Of a stretch of 64,000 nt of DNA, positions 26,756-37,400 are shown one piece after another (position 1 is the stretch's first letter; every line of letters starts with the position of its first letter). Where the stretch lies: contig NZ_JHYS01000005.1 in NCBI RefSeq assembly GCF_000688255.1, positions 1-64,000 of the forward strand, given 5' to 3'. The notes under the pieces are model-generated. The model was not told where the DNA came from. It saw nothing but the letters and a program-made list of their open reading frames with translations, and ran no database searches. The translations under genes were made by a program, and so were the position numbers. The stretch comes from Simplicispira psychrophila DSM 11588 (GTDB lineage Bacteria; Pseudomonadota; Gammaproteobacteria; Burkholderiales; Burkholderiaceae_C).

Positions 26756-28585
26756 ATGAACAACGCCCCCCTCTGGCTGACCTACGGGTTTCTCTACCTG
26801 GGCGCCGCCGTGCTCGCTGTGCCCGTCGCCCGTGCGCTCGGCCTGGGCGCCATCATTGGCTATCTGGCCGCTGGTATCGCCATGGGGCCGTGGGGCCTGG
26901 GGCTGGTCAGCAATGGCCAGGACATCCTGCACTTTGCCGAGTTTGGCGTGGTGCTGATGCTGTTTGTCGTTGGACTCGAGCTGCAACCCCGCCGCCTGTG
27001 GGACATGCGTCGCAACGTCTTTGGCCTGGGCCTGACGCAAATGCTGGGCTGCACCGGTGTGCTGTTTGCCGCCGCCTGGGCGGTGGATCTGCCCTGGCGC
27101 GTTGGGCTGGTGGGCGCCTTGGGGATGGCGCTTTCGTCCACGGCGATTGCCCTGCAAACCCTGCAGGAGCGCCACCTGATGCAGTCCAAAAGTGGCCAGA
27201 CGGCCTTCTCGATCCTGTTATTCCAAGACGTGGCCGCCATTCCCATCCTGGCGCTGCTGCCCCTGCTGGGGGCTGCTGCAGGCTTGCAGGCCGACCACCA
27301 CCCCGCCGCACTGGCCTGGGAAGCGGCAAAAATAGTCGGCGTCGTCGGTGCCATCGTGCTCGGCGGGCGCCTGCTACTGCGCCCGCTGCTGCGCTGGATC
27401 GCCAAGAGCAAGACCCCTGAAATCTTCACCGCCACTTCGCTGCTGCTGGTAGTGGGCATCGCCTGGCTGATGGTGCTGGTGGGGCTGTCGATGGCGCTGG
27501 GCGCATTTTTGGCCGGTGTCCTGCTGGCCGACAGTGAATATCGGCGCGAACTGGAAACCGACATCGAGCCGTTCAAGGGCCTGCTGCTGGGCCTGTTCTT
27601 CATGGCCGTGGGCATGACCATCGACTTTGGTGTCCTGCTGCGCTCACCCGGGACAGTGGCCGCGCTGCTGGTCGGTTTTCTGGCCCTCAAAAGCGGACTG
27701 ATTTACGTCCTGGCCCGCAGCACCCACATCCCCCACCAAGAACGCCCGGCCTTCACGCTGCTGCTGGCCCAGGGGGGCGAATTTGCCTTTGTGGTGTTCC
27801 AGGGCGCCACCGGCGCCAAGGTGTTCTCGCCCGAAGTGGCGTCGCTGCTGATCGGTGCGGTCGCGCTGTCGATGCTGCTCAGTCCGCTGCTGCTGCTGGC
27901 GCTGGAGCACGCCCTGCTGCGACGCCACGCCCAGATCAAAGCCGCAGCCCCCGAGCCGCAGAGCGACATTCCCGAGCCACAACAGGCGCCGGTGATCATT
28001 GCCGGCTTTGGCCGCTACGGCCAGATCGTCGCCCGCATGATGCTGGCACAAGGCATCCCCAGCACCATCCTCGACCACAGCGTGGACATGCTGGAAGTGG
28101 CGCGCACCTTTGGCTACCGCGTGTTTTATGGCGATGCCACGCGCCTGGCGCTGATGCGGCTGGCGGGCGCGGCCCATGCACGCGTGCTGGTGGTGGCGGT
28201 AGACACGCCAGAGCGTTCCCTCAAGATCGTCACCCTGGCACGCCGGCACTTTCCGCACCTGCACATCGTCGCCCGCGCGCGCGACGTGACGCACTGGTAT
28301 GCCCTGCGCGACCTGGGCGTGCAACACATTGAGCGCGAACTATTTGAATCCAGCCTGACCAGTGCCCGCACCGTACTGGAGCTGCTGGGGATGCCGGAGC
28401 ACGAAGCCGCGCAGATGGCGCAGCGCTTTCGCGCGCACAACCTGGCCCTGGCCGAGCGCATGTACCCGCACCACCACAACCACGCCAAAATGATTGCCGT
28501 GGCCCGCGAAGGGCGCCAGCAACTGGCCGAACAAATGGCCAAAGAGCGCCAGGAGCGCAAGCAGCGCGAGGAAGGCACGCCGTAG
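26756..28585 (+). CDS. CPA2 family cation:proton antiporter (KefB/KefC-like)
   Basis: A 609-aa membrane protein: about twelve helices, then a TrkA-N nucleotide-binding domain. GLGAIIGYLAAGIAMGPWGLGLV, FGVVLMLFVVGLELQPRRLW, ALGMALSSTAIALQTLQE and LLFQDVAAIPILALLPLLG are CPA2 signatures, including the Asp of the ion site. The RCK part begins VIIAGFGRYGQIVARMMLAQGI and continues VFYGDATRLALMRLAGAAHARVLVVAVD. It probably exports potassium in exchange for protons under redox or glutathione-adduct control. No KefF/KefG partner is adjacent. ATG 26756 chosen by family N-terminus. Confidence 0.9.
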   Translation: MNNAPLWLTYGFLYLGAAVLAVPVARALGLGAIIGYLAAGIAMGPWGLGLVSNGQDILHFAEFGVVLMLFVVGLELQPRRLWDMRRNVFGLGLTQMLGCTGVLFAAAWAVDLPWRVGLVGALGMALSSTAIALQTLQERHLMQSKSGQTAFSILLFQDVAAIPILALLPLLGAAAGLQADHHPAALAWEAAKIVGVVGAIVLGGRLLLRPLLRWIAKSKTPEIFTATSLLLVVGIAWLMVLVGLSMALGAFLAGVLLADSEYRRELETDIEPFKGLLLGLFFMAVGMTIDFGVLLRSPGTVAALLVGFLALKSGLIYVLARSTHIPHQERPAFTLLLAQGGEFAFVVFQGATGAKVFSPEVASLLIGAVALSMLLSPLLLLALEHALLRRHAQIKAAAPEPQSDIPEPQQAPVIIAGFGRYGQIVARMMLAQGIPSTILDHSVDMLEVARTFGYRVFYGDATRLALMRLAGAAHARVLVVAVDTPERSLKIVTLARRHFPHLHIVARARDVTHWYALRDLGVQHIERELFESSLTSARTVLELLGMPEHEAAQMAQRFRAHNLALAERMYPHHHNHAKMIAVAREGRQQLAEQMAKERQERKQREEGTP

Positions 28586-28621
28586 CCCGTACCAGCGCAG
28601 CTGCGTGCTACGCTTGCCCGC

Positions 28622-29056
28622 ATGTTCCATCCGTCCCAAGCCGATGTGCGGCGCTTTTTTTGCGCTGTCCACGCCAAAACCCAGGCCGGTGCTCCCATGG
28701 AGGCCATTGAAACGCTGGCCAGCCTGTGGATTGCCGAGCACCCCGAACACCACGCCGATCTGGCCGACGTCAACGCCGCCCTGGCGCGCAACTACGACGC
28801 AACGCCCGAGCACACCAACCCGTTTTTGCATCTGTCGATGCACCTGTCGATCAGCGAGCAATGCAGCATCGACCAGCCGCGCGGCATCCGCCAAGCGGTT
28901 GAGTTGCTGGCCCAACGGCTGGATGGCCTGCACGACGCCCACCACGCCACCATGGAATGCCTAGGCGAGATGCTGTGGGAAAGCCAGCGCTCGGGCCGCC
29001 CGCCCGACGGTGAGGCTTACGTCGCCGCCGTCCAACGCCGCGCTACGCGGGATTGA
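28622..29056 (+). CDS. DUF1841 family protein
   Basis: A 144-aa soluble protein with no signal. FHPSQADVRRFFCAVHAKTQAG, HADLADVNAALARNYDATPEHTNPFLHLSMHLSISEQCSIDQPRGI and DAHHATMECLGEMLWESQRSGRPPD match DUF1841, a proteobacterial family of unknown function. It follows the antiporter by 36 bp on the same strand. Confidence 0.87.
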   Translation: MFHPSQADVRRFFCAVHAKTQAGAPMEAIETLASLWIAEHPEHHADLADVNAALARNYDATPEHTNPFLHLSMHLSISEQCSIDQPRGIRQAVELLAQRLDGLHDAHHATMECLGEMLWESQRSGRPPDGEAYVAAVQRRATRD

Positions 29057-29060
29057 AGCC

Positions 29061-29124
29061 GTAATTTTGCTATTTTTTCAATAGCTTATAGCGCACGGCG
29101 GGATTGGGCTTAAGCCCTAAAACA
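29061..29124. repeat. Dispersed repeat copy after the DUF1841 gene
   Basis: TTTTTTCAATAGCTTATAGC with GCACGGC and a following TTAAGCCCTAAAAC. It fills the space between the DUF1841 gene and the convergent cytochrome gene and might help termination, though no T-run hairpin is clear. Confidence 0.6.
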
Positions 29125-29131
29125 TCCTTAT

Positions 29132-29803
29132 TCAACGAAACCGCGACTGCGGCACCACTTTCAGGTCGCCCGGCAGCGCGCCAATGTAGTCCGCCAGCGC
29201 CTTCAGCTCGGTATTGCTGAATTGCTGGGCCACCGCGCCCATCAGGGGGTTGGAGCGCCCGACATAGGCATTTTTCTGGCTCTTGTAGGCCTTGAGTGCG
29301 ACAAACAGGTAGTCGGCGTGCTGGCCAGCAATCTGCGGGTAGGTCGGGGCAATCGGCTGGGCAAAATTGGCGCCGTGGCACGACACGCAGGCACCCTTTT
29401 GCAGCAGTGCGGCCACGGGAGCGCTGGGCGCGGGCGCGGGCGCGCTGGGCGCGGGCGCCAGGGTGGTGCCGGTGCTGCCGCTTTGCGCGTAGTAGGCAGC
29501 AACGTCGGCAATGTCCTGGTCAGACAGTGAATCGGCGACGCCGCGCATGGTGGGGTGCTTGCGCTCGCCCTTCTTGTACTCGTGCAGCACCGCGGCAATA
29601 TAGCCCGCCCCCTGGCCCGATATTTTGGGCACCTTGTACACCTGTGGAAAGGTGGACTGGTAGCCGACGATGCCGTGGCAGCCAATGCACATGGCATTTT
29701 TTTGCCCCCCGGCTTGCGCGTCGCCGGTCACTTCCTCGGCGTGGCTGGCGGCGGTCGTGCAAGCGAACGCCAGGGCAAATAACGTGGTCAGGGTATGGTT
29801 CAT
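29132..29803 (-). CDS. Di-heme periplasmic cytochrome c (c4-like)
   Basis: A 223-aa exported protein with a signal peptide ending near SHA. Two cytochrome c domains carry CIGCH and CVSCH heme sites, each followed by a region that can give a distal Met (HPTMRGVADSL and NPLMGAVAQQFS). The domains are joined by an Ala/Pro/Ser-rich linker of repeated PAPSAP. The pattern fits c4-type electron carriers that feed terminal oxidases. It might donate to the caa3 oxidase encoded 9 kb away, an inference only. Confidence 0.88.
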   Translation of the reverse strand: MNHTLTTLFALAFACTTAASHAEEVTGDAQAGGQKNAMCIGCHGIVGYQSTFPQVYKVPKISGQGAGYIAAVLHEYKKGERKHPTMRGVADSLSDQDIADVAAYYAQSGSTGTTLAPAPSAPAPAPSAPVAALLQKGACVSCHGANFAQPIAPTYPQIAGQHADYLFVALKAYKSQKNAYVGRSNPLMGAVAQQFSNTELKALADYIGALPGDLKVVPQSRFR

Positions 29804-29913
29804 TTTCCGCGCACAATCTCTCGTCGAGGTTTAGGCTAAAGAAGTTGGCCCCACTTGCAAAGCAAGGCCAGCGCATGTCAAGTTAATTTATCAAAATTCG
29901 AGCATTTAATTCC

Positions 29914-30768
29914 ATGAAATTTCAAGGTTCTCAGAATTACGTCGCCACCCAGGACTTGATGCTGGCGGTGAACGCTGCCATCACATTGCAACGCCCGCTG
30001 CTTGTCAAGGGCGAGCCCGGCACCGGCAAGACCATGCTGGCCGAAGAAGTGGCGCTGGCGCTGGACATGCCGCTGCTGCAGTGGCACATCAAATCGACCA
30101 CCAAGGCGCAGCAAGGGCTGTATGAATACGATGCCGTGAGCCGCCTGCGTGACAGCCAACTCGGTGGGGTAGATGGCAATGCACGGGTACAGGACATTCG
30201 CAACTACATCGTGCAGGGCGTGCTGTGGCAGGCCTTTACGGCCGATCGTCCGGTGGCGCTGTTGATCGACGAAATCGACAAGGCCGACATCGAGTTTCCG
30301 AACGATTTGTTGCGCGAAATCGACCGCATGGAGTTTTATTGCTACGAGACGCGGGAACTGATCAAGGCCAAGCACCGGCCGCTAGTGTTCATCACCTCAA
30401 ACAACGAAAAGGAACTGCCCGACGCTTTTTTGCGCCGCTGCTTTTTCCACTTCATCAAGTTTCCCGAGCCCGACACCATGCGCCGCATCGTCGATGTGCA
30501 CTTCCCCACGCTCAAGGCCGATTTGCTGGCCTTGGCGATGAAGACGTTTTACGACGTGCGCAGCCTGCCCGGCCTGAAAAAGAAACCCTCGACCAGCGAG
30601 CTGCTGGACTGGCTGAAGCTGCTGGTGGCGGAAGACATTCCGCTCGAAGCCTTGCAAAGCGCCGACAACAAGGTGGCCGTGCCGCCGCTGGTGGGTGCCT
30701 TGCTGAAAAACGAGCAGGACGTGAGCTTGTTTGAAAAGCTGGTGATGATGAATCAGCGCAATCGCTAA
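29914..30768 (+). CDS. MoxR family AAA+ ATPase
   Basis: A 284-aa cytosolic ATPase. Walker A is GEPGTGKTMLAEEVA, Walker B ALLIDEIDKADIEFPNDLL, sensor 1 FITSNNEKELPDAFLRRCFFH. MoxR proteins act as chaperones in metalloenzyme or complex assembly together with a VWA-domain partner. Such a partner is encoded two genes downstream (31403-32590), with a GNAT gene between. The gene opens a tight same-strand run ending with tamA-tamB. Confidence 0.92.
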   Translation: MKFQGSQNYVATQDLMLAVNAAITLQRPLLVKGEPGTGKTMLAEEVALALDMPLLQWHIKSTTKAQQGLYEYDAVSRLRDSQLGGVDGNARVQDIRNYIVQGVLWQAFTADRPVALLIDEIDKADIEFPNDLLREIDRMEFYCYETRELIKAKHRPLVFITSNNEKELPDAFLRRCFFHFIKFPEPDTMRRIVDVHFPTLKADLLALAMKTFYDVRSLPGLKKKPSTSELLDWLKLLVAEDIPLEALQSADNKVAVPPLVGALLKNEQDVSLFEKLVMMNQRNR

Positions 30769-30781
30769 CCAGGAAGTGACC

Positions 30782-31384
30782 ATGGCATTTGTCGAACCGG
30801 TGGTATTGCGCCTCAACGGCGTGCGGCTGGAACCGCTGGCGCTGGCGCATGAAGACGGCTTGGCGGCGGCAGCGGCCGATGGCCAGTTATGGCGGCTGCG
30901 CGTGACTTCAGTGCCCGAGCCACAAGAGACCCGTCTGTACATCGAAAACGCGCTGGAGATGCGTGCGCAAGGCAGCCGTTTTGCCTTTGCCGTGATCGAC
31001 GAAGCCTGTGAGCGTGTGCTCGGCACGACCGGCTTTCACGACATCGCGCCGGCGGTGCGCCGCGTCGAGATTGGCTACACCTGGTACGGCCAAAGCGTGC
31101 AGCGCAGCCATGTCAACACCACCGCCAAACTGCTGCTGCTCGGCCACGCCTTTGATACGCTGGGCTGCCATGTGGTGGGCTGGCGCACCGACCACTTCAA
31201 CTTTGCCAGCCAACGCGCCATCGAGCGTCTGGGCGCGAAGAAGGACGGCGTGCTGCGCGGCCACGCGCTGCGCCGCGACGGCACCATCCGCGACACCGTG
31301 ATGTACAGCCTGCGCGCCGGCGAATGGCCCGAGTCGCGCGCTCAATTGCTCTCATTAATGGAGCGTCATGCGCAGACTGCATAA
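30782..31384 (+). CDS. GNAT family N-acetyltransferase (RimJ/RimL-like)
   Basis: About 200 aa. NGVRLEPLALAHEDGL is the RimJ/RimL N-terminal strand; FAFAVIDEACERVLGTTGFHDI and VEIGYTWYGQSVQRSHVNTTAKLLLLGHAFDTLG hold the acetyl-CoA core, and RAIERLGAKKDGVLRGHALRRDGT is the usual C-terminal part. It transfers acetyl to an amine of a protein or small molecule; the acceptor is unknown. ATG 30782 sits 13 bp after moxR. Its 3' end and the start of the next gene overlap a repeat copy. Confidence 0.88.
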   Translation: MAFVEPVVLRLNGVRLEPLALAHEDGLAAAAADGQLWRLRVTSVPEPQETRLYIENALEMRAQGSRFAFAVIDEACERVLGTTGFHDIAPAVRRVEIGYTWYGQSVQRSHVNTTAKLLLLGHAFDTLGCHVVGWRTDHFNFASQRAIERLGAKKDGVLRGHALRRDGTIRDTVMYSLRAGEWPESRAQLLSLMERHAQTA

Positions 31385-31402
31385 GCGCTAGAGGCCTAAA
31401 AC
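31341..31402. repeat. Dispersed repeat copy across the GNAT end and next leader
   Basis: Weaker copy: CTCATTAATGGAGCG, then ACTGCATAAGCGCTAGAGGC and CTAAAAC. It overlaps the last codons of the acetyltransferase and the gap before the VWA gene. Confidence 0.45.
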
Positions 31403-32590
31403 ATGCTGATTGACTTCTTTTACACCCTGCGCGCCGCCAAACTGCCGGTATCGGTGCGCGAATACCTGACGCTGCTCGAAGCGCTGGAGGCCGGCGTGGT
31501 TGGCCCGAATTCCGACGGCGCTTGGAGCTTGGACGATTTCTATCACCTGGGCCGCACTGTGCTGGTGAAGGACGAGAAGCACTACGACAAGTTTGACCGC
31601 GCCTTTGCTGCCTACTTCAAGGGCGTGGAACTGGTGGCGGATTTCACCCAGGAAGTGCCGGCCGACTGGCTGCGCAAAATTCTAGAGAAAGAACTTACGC
31701 CCGAGCAAAAGGCCGCCATTGAAGCCATGGGCTGGGACGAGTTGATGGAGACTTTGAGAAAGCGCCTCGAAGAACAAAAAGAGCGCCACGAGGGCGGCAG
31801 CAAGTGGATTGGCACCGGCGGCACCAGCCCGTTTGGCCACGGCGGCTACAACCCGCAGGGCATTCGCATTGGCGGCGCTGGCAAAAACAAGAGCGCCGTC
31901 AAGGTCTGGGAGCAACGCGCTTACCGCGACTACGACGATTCGCAAGAGCTGGGCACGCGCAACATCAAGGTGGCGCTGCGCCGACTGCGCAAATTTGCGC
32001 GCCAGGGCCACGAGCTGGAGCTGGATTTGCCGGACACCATCCGCAGCACGGCGGCCAATGCCGGCTGGCTGGACATCAAAATGATTCCGGAGCGCCACAA
32101 CAATGTGAAGGTGCTGCTGCTGATGGACGTCGGCGGCACCATGGACGAGCATATTCAGCGCATTGAAGAGCTGTTCAGCGCGGTCAAGACCGAGTTCAAG
32201 CACCTAGAGTTTTATTACTTCCACAACTGCGTTTACGACTTTGTCTGGAAGAACAACCACCGCCGTTTTGCCGAGAAATTTCCGACCTGGGACATCCTGC
32301 ACAAGTACAACAAAGACTACAAACTGATCTTTGTCGGCGACGCCACCATGAGCCCCTATGAAATTTTGCAGCCCGGCGGCAGTGTCGAATACAACAACCA
32401 AGAAGCCGGCGCTGAGTGGTTGCAACGCCTGACGCACAAATTTCCGAACTTTGCGTGGATCAACCCCGAGCAACAGGGCGTGTGGCAGTACCGCCAAAGC
32501 ATCGCCATCATTGAGCAGCTGATGTCCGGGCGCATGTACCCTTTGACGCTCAAGGGCCTCGAAGACGCCATGCGGATGCTGTCAAAATGA
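31403..32590 (+). CDS. VWA domain-containing CoxE-like protein, MoxR partner
   Basis: A 395-aa soluble protein. The N-terminus FFYTLRAAKLPVSVREYLTLLEALEAG is the CoxE-like start. A Gly-rich middle (GTGGTSPFGHGGYNPQGIRIGG) precedes the von Willebrand A domain, whose metal site reads DVGGTMDEH, a DxGxT variant of the MIDAS motif. ILQPGGSVEYNNQEAGAEWLQRL is also conserved. MoxR ATPases and such VWA proteins work as pairs in cofactor insertion or complex remodelling. The target complex is not identifiable here. Five bases separate it from tamA. Confidence 0.88.
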   Translation: MLIDFFYTLRAAKLPVSVREYLTLLEALEAGVVGPNSDGAWSLDDFYHLGRTVLVKDEKHYDKFDRAFAAYFKGVELVADFTQEVPADWLRKILEKELTPEQKAAIEAMGWDELMETLRKRLEEQKERHEGGSKWIGTGGTSPFGHGGYNPQGIRIGGAGKNKSAVKVWEQRAYRDYDDSQELGTRNIKVALRRLRKFARQGHELELDLPDTIRSTAANAGWLDIKMIPERHNNVKVLLLMDVGGTMDEHIQRIEELFSAVKTEFKHLEFYYFHNCVYDFVWKNNHRRFAEKFPTWDILHKYNKDYKLIFVGDATMSPYEILQPGGSVEYNNQEAGAEWLQRLTHKFPNFAWINPEQQGVWQYRQSIAIIEQLMSGRMYPLTLKGLEDAMRMLSK

Positions 32591-32594
32591 ATCG

Positions 32595-34475
32595 ATGACC
32601 CTGCGCGCTTTTTCCTCTGCGCCGACCCTGTGGCCGGCGTTGCTTTTTGTGGCCCTGCTTGGCCTGCAAGGGTGCAGCCTGCTGCCGCCTGCGCTGGGCG
32701 GCCCGGACGACAAGACACCCGATGTGGCCGGCGTGCCCGATGACGCGCCAGCCGCCTTCACGCTGGACGTGCAGGCGCCGCAGGACATCGCTGAATACCT
32801 GACCAAAAACCTGGAATTGCAGCGCTTTCGGCGTTTTCCGGGACTGCAGGCACGCGAACTGTCGCGCCTGCTGGGCGCCGCTGACGCCAACGCGCGCGAA
32901 CTGCTGGCCACGCTGGGTTACTTCAGCCCGACCTTGATGCTGGAAATGACCGAAACACCCGAGGCCGAGGCCCCACGCACCATCGTGCTGCATGTCGAGC
33001 CCGGCCCACAGACACACATCCGCGCGGTCCAGATCGAGGTCGCCAGCCCCGGCAGCGAAGCCGTCGAGGGTGCAGCGCAGCGGGGACAGGTAGAAAAACA
33101 ATGGTCGCTGAAGCCGGGCCAAGTCTTCACCCAGGCGGACTGGGACAGTGCCAAAGGACAAGGCCTGCGCACGCTGCGCCAGCGCCGCTACCCCACGGCG
33201 CGCATTACCAGCAGCCGCGCTGAGGTCGATGCCGACCTGCACCAAGCCACGCTGGCGGTGGACTACAACTCGGGCCCCGCCTACCGTTTTGGTCCGCTGC
33301 AAATACAGGGCAGTGAGCGTTACGACAGCGACGGTGCGCGCCGCCTAGCACGCCTGCCCACCGGCACCCTCTACAGCGAAGCGCGGATGCTGGACGCCCA
33401 GCAGCGCCTGGCCAGCAGCGGCTATTACGACGCGGTGTTTCTGACGCTGGACACCGAAGGCACCGACCCCGAATCCGCACCCGTCACGGCGCAGGTGCGC
33501 GAGGCCAAGCTGCAGAAATGGGTGTTTGGCGTCGGCGTGTCCACTGACAGCGGCCCGCGCCTGAGCGTGGACCATATCTACAACCGCCTGCCGCTGCTGG
33601 GCTGGCGCGCCGTCAGCAAGCTGCAGTTGGACCGCAAGGCCAGCCTGCTGAGTACCGAGTGGACGGCTTTGCCAGACGAGGGCGGCTGGCGCTGGTTCAC
33701 CGGCGCCCAGGCGCAACGCGAAACCACCGGCAGCTATGAAGTCAACAGCGCACGCCTGCGCGCCGGCCGCAGCCAAAGCGGCACCCGCATCGATCGCTCG
33801 GCCTTCCTGCAATACGACTATGCCAACAACCAAGGCCCCAGCGCGCCACCATCGAGCAGCGCGCTGACCGCCAACTACAGCTGGACTGGGCGCTATTTCA
33901 ACAGTCCCACCAATCCCACGCGCGGTTCCGGCCTGGCCTGGGAGCTGGGCGCCGGCGCCACACTCACGCCCCAGCGCGACCCGTTTGTCCGCGCCATGGC
34001 GCGCTGGCTGCATTTCGTGCCGCTGGGCAAGGTGCAACTTGAAGGCGGCACGCCGCGCGACAGCCGGCTGGCGCTGCGCGCCGAAGGCGGCGCCGTACTA
34101 GCGCGCGAAGGAGCGCAGATTCCGGTAACGCAGCTGTTTCTGACCGGCGGCGACACCACGGTGCGCGGTTATGGCTACCGCCAGATTGGCGCGCGCATGG
34201 ACAACGACCTGCTCTATGGCGGCCGCTATCTGGCCGTGGCCAGCGTCGAATGGCAGCGCCCGATGGCCGTGCGCGGCAACGTCACCGACTGGGAAAGCAC
34301 CGTGTTTGTCGACGCCGGCGCCGTGGCCGACCGAGTGGGTGACCTGACCCCACAGGTGGGCGTGGGCGCCGGCGTGCGCTGGCGCAGCCCGGTCGGGCCG
34401 TTGCAGGCCGATCTGGCCTACGGCCTCAAGGCCAAGAGTCTGCGGCTGCATTTGCGCCTGGGTTTCAATTTCTAG
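32595..34475 (+). CDS. tamA: Outer-membrane translocation module subunit TamA
   Basis: A 626-aa BamA-superfamily protein. An N-terminal signal ends with LQGCSLLPP, so it may be lipidated at Cys, which is unusual for TamA. POTRA-like repeats follow (RTIVLHVEPGPQTHIRAVQIEV, YRFGPLQIQGSERYD). The C-terminal half is a 16-strand barrel with the BamA-type motif FLTGGDTTVRGYGYRQIG and a terminal strand LRLHLRLGFNF ending in Phe, the Bam recognition signal. It works with TamB, encoded 2 bp later, in outer-membrane protein or lipid transport. Confidence 0.92.
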   Translation: MTLRAFSSAPTLWPALLFVALLGLQGCSLLPPALGGPDDKTPDVAGVPDDAPAAFTLDVQAPQDIAEYLTKNLELQRFRRFPGLQARELSRLLGAADANARELLATLGYFSPTLMLEMTETPEAEAPRTIVLHVEPGPQTHIRAVQIEVASPGSEAVEGAAQRGQVEKQWSLKPGQVFTQADWDSAKGQGLRTLRQRRYPTARITSSRAEVDADLHQATLAVDYNSGPAYRFGPLQIQGSERYDSDGARRLARLPTGTLYSEARMLDAQQRLASSGYYDAVFLTLDTEGTDPESAPVTAQVREAKLQKWVFGVGVSTDSGPRLSVDHIYNRLPLLGWRAVSKLQLDRKASLLSTEWTALPDEGGWRWFTGAQAQRETTGSYEVNSARLRAGRSQSGTRIDRSAFLQYDYANNQGPSAPPSSSALTANYSWTGRYFNSPTNPTRGSGLAWELGAGATLTPQRDPFVRAMARWLHFVPLGKVQLEGGTPRDSRLALRAEGGAVLAREGAQIPVTQLFLTGGDTTVRGYGYRQIGARMDNDLLYGGRYLAVASVEWQRPMAVRGNVTDWESTVFVDAGAVADRVGDLTPQVGVGAGVRWRSPVGPLQADLAYGLKAKSLRLHLRLGFNF

Positions 34476-34477
34476 GT

Positions 34478-37400
34478 ATGGCCACACGTAAACCGACCCC
34501 TCCCGACGCCGGGGCTGACACCTTTGCAGCCGCCGCCGGAGGTCCGCCCACGCCCAACCCTTACGCCGCCGCCTCTGCCCGGCACCCGGGCGCACCCGTG
34601 CGCCGGCGCGCGCGTTTCTGGCGCCTGGCCGCCGGCCTGCTGGCGCTGCTGGTGCTGGCCGTGCTGCTGCTGGCTGCTGGCACCTGGGTCTGGTCGGGCC
34701 GCAGCACCTCGTTGGCCACCACGCTGGCCCAGGTGGCGCGCTGGTTGCCGGCTGACCAAGAGCTGAAAACACGCGATGTCAGCGGCTCGCTGCGTGGTGG
34801 CGGCCACATTGGCTGGTTGCGCTGGAGCAGTCCGACACTGGCGGTCGAAGTGCAAGACACGCGCATCGCCTGGAGCCTGGCGCCGCTGTTGCAGCGCAGC
34901 GTCAAGCTGGGCGAAGTCCACGCCGCGCACGTCCGCGTCGCCGCGACGCCCGATCCCAACGCCCCCAAGCCCGCACCGCTGCAGTCCCTGGTGCTGCCGG
35001 TGCGCATCGACCTGCCGTTCCAGATCGACCTGATCGAATGGGTCGGCCCTCCGGTAGTCGAGGCACGTGCGCTCAAAGGCCACTATCAATACGACCGGGT
35101 GCAGCACACCTTGGCGGTGGACGGCGTGGACCTGGCCCAGGGCCACTACAGCGCCAACGCCACGCTGCAGGCACAAGCCCCGATGGCGCTGCAGGCCACA
35201 CTGGAAGGACAGGTACGCACTGTCACACCGGGCAATGACCAGCCACTGCTGCTGTCAGCCCACGCCACCGTGAACGGCACTTTGGCTACCGAAGCCGCGC
35301 GCCTGCAGGTGCTGGCACAGCTGCGACCACCCACAACAGACGCCGCGGATAAGACGGCAGCAGAAAAAGACATCCAAGACAAGGCAGCAACAAAACCTCC
35401 GACCAAAGCAGCCGCCGCCCACGGCGCTCCCCCGCCTGTGCCCGCCAACACCATGCAAGCCGACGTGCGTGCCGAGATCGCCCCCTGGGCGCCGCAGCCG
35501 CTGCTGCAGGCCAGCGCCGCCCTGCGCGCCCTGAACCTGGCCGCCCTGTGGCCGCAAGCCCCTACCACTGCGCTGGAAGGCAGCGTGCAAGCGGGCCCAC
35601 AGGGCAGTGGCTGGCAAGTGGCGGCGCAGCTGCGCAACGACCTGCCCGGCCCCTGGGACCAAGGACGTCTGCCAGTCAGCGGCCTCGATGCCCAGGCCGA
35701 TTACGACGGCGCACAGTGGCGCATTCCGCAAGCCGAGGTACGCGTCGGCAACGGCCGCATCACGGCACAAGGCACCTACACCGTGGCCAGCAGTGCCATC
35801 GAAGGCAGCGCAGCAGTACAGGCATTGAACCCGGCCGCGCTGCACACCCGGCTAGATGCCGCGCCGGTCAACGGCCAGTTGCGCGCACAGAGGCAAGACG
35901 GCGCCGTACGCTTCAACGCCGACCTGCGCGCCAGTGGCCGCGCGGCACCGGTCCGCACCCCATCCGGCAAAGCGGGCAAGGCCCCCGCGCTGCGCATCCA
36001 AAGCGTACGCGCCAGCGGTCATTGGAACGCCCCGCTGCTGACGCTGCAGCAGCTGGAGGTGGACGCGCTGCAGGCACAGCTGCGCGGCCAGAAAATCGCT
36101 ATCACGCTGGGCAACGCCCTGGCCGTCAGCGGCAACCTCACACTCACCGTACCAGGCGCCACCGCGCGCACCACCGGCCAGCTGGAACAGGCCAACGGCG
36201 CAGGCGAACTGCAACTCAACGTGGCCTCCGCCGAGCGCGTCCAGGCTTGGCTGCAATCGCTGCCCGGTCTGTCCACCGCATTGCAGGGCCCCGTCCTGCA
36301 GGGCCAGGCACGCCTGGATGCACGCTGGCGCGGTGGCCTGCGCAGCCTGCAGCAGCAATTGCAGAGCGCCAGCGGCACCGCGCCTGTCGCTGCCGCCGCT
36401 ACCGTGCGCGGCGACACCCCGTTCACGCTGCAGGCTACGCTGACGGCGCCTAGCCTGGACATCGCCCTGCCCCCAGCCAAAGGCAGCACCGCCGCCACGC
36501 ACCTGCAGCTCAGTCGCCTGAACGCCGCGCTGTCCGGCTCGCTGGCCCAGGCCACGCTGGCCCTCGACGGACAAGTCCAACAGGGCCAGCAGCGCATCAC
36601 CTTGAACACCCACATCAGCGGCGGTCTGGCCACATCTGGCAACACCGCTGCACAGTGGCGCGCCAACGTGGCAGCGCTGCAGTTGCAGCTGCAGGACGCC
36701 GCGCGGCCCGGCGCCTGGGCGCTGCGCCTGCAAAAGCCGCTGGTCGTCACCCTGCGCCAGACGAGCGGCGCCAAGGGCAACGCTGGCAGCACGGTGGTCG
36801 AAACCGGCGCCGGCCAAGCGCGTTTGAGTGGCCCGGCGCCCGGAAACGTAGCCCTGACCTGGCAACCGCTACGCTTGGTGCAATCGGCCCAAGGAGCAGT
36901 GCAGCTGCAAACCCAAGGGGAACTGACCGGTCTGCCGCTGGCCTGGGTCGATGCCCTGAGCGCAGCGGACGCAGAGTCGCCTCTAGCCGCCATGGGTCTG
37001 GCGGGCAACCTGGTGTTCAACGGTCGCTGGGACGTGGACGCCGGCGACACCTTGCGCGCCAGCGCCGTGCTGGAGCGCGCCAGCGGTGATTTGCGCCTCC
37101 TGAACGGCGAGGCCGCTCCCGTCACCACGGTGCGCAGCAGCGGCAGCCAGCCCAAGGTCACTGCCACGACTGCCACCAGCAGCGCAGCAGCACCCGCCAG
37201 CGGCACCCCCGTCGGCGTGCGCCAAGCGCGCCTGCAGCTGAACGCCGACGGCAGCCAAGTGAGCGCGCGCCTGCAATGGGACAGCGAACGTGCCGGGCAG
37301 ATCGAGGCCAACGCCAGCAGCACGCTGACGCGCCAGGACGGCGGCTGGAGCTGGTCGCCAGACACCCCCCTCAACGCCCGAGCACGCGCGCGCCTGCCCG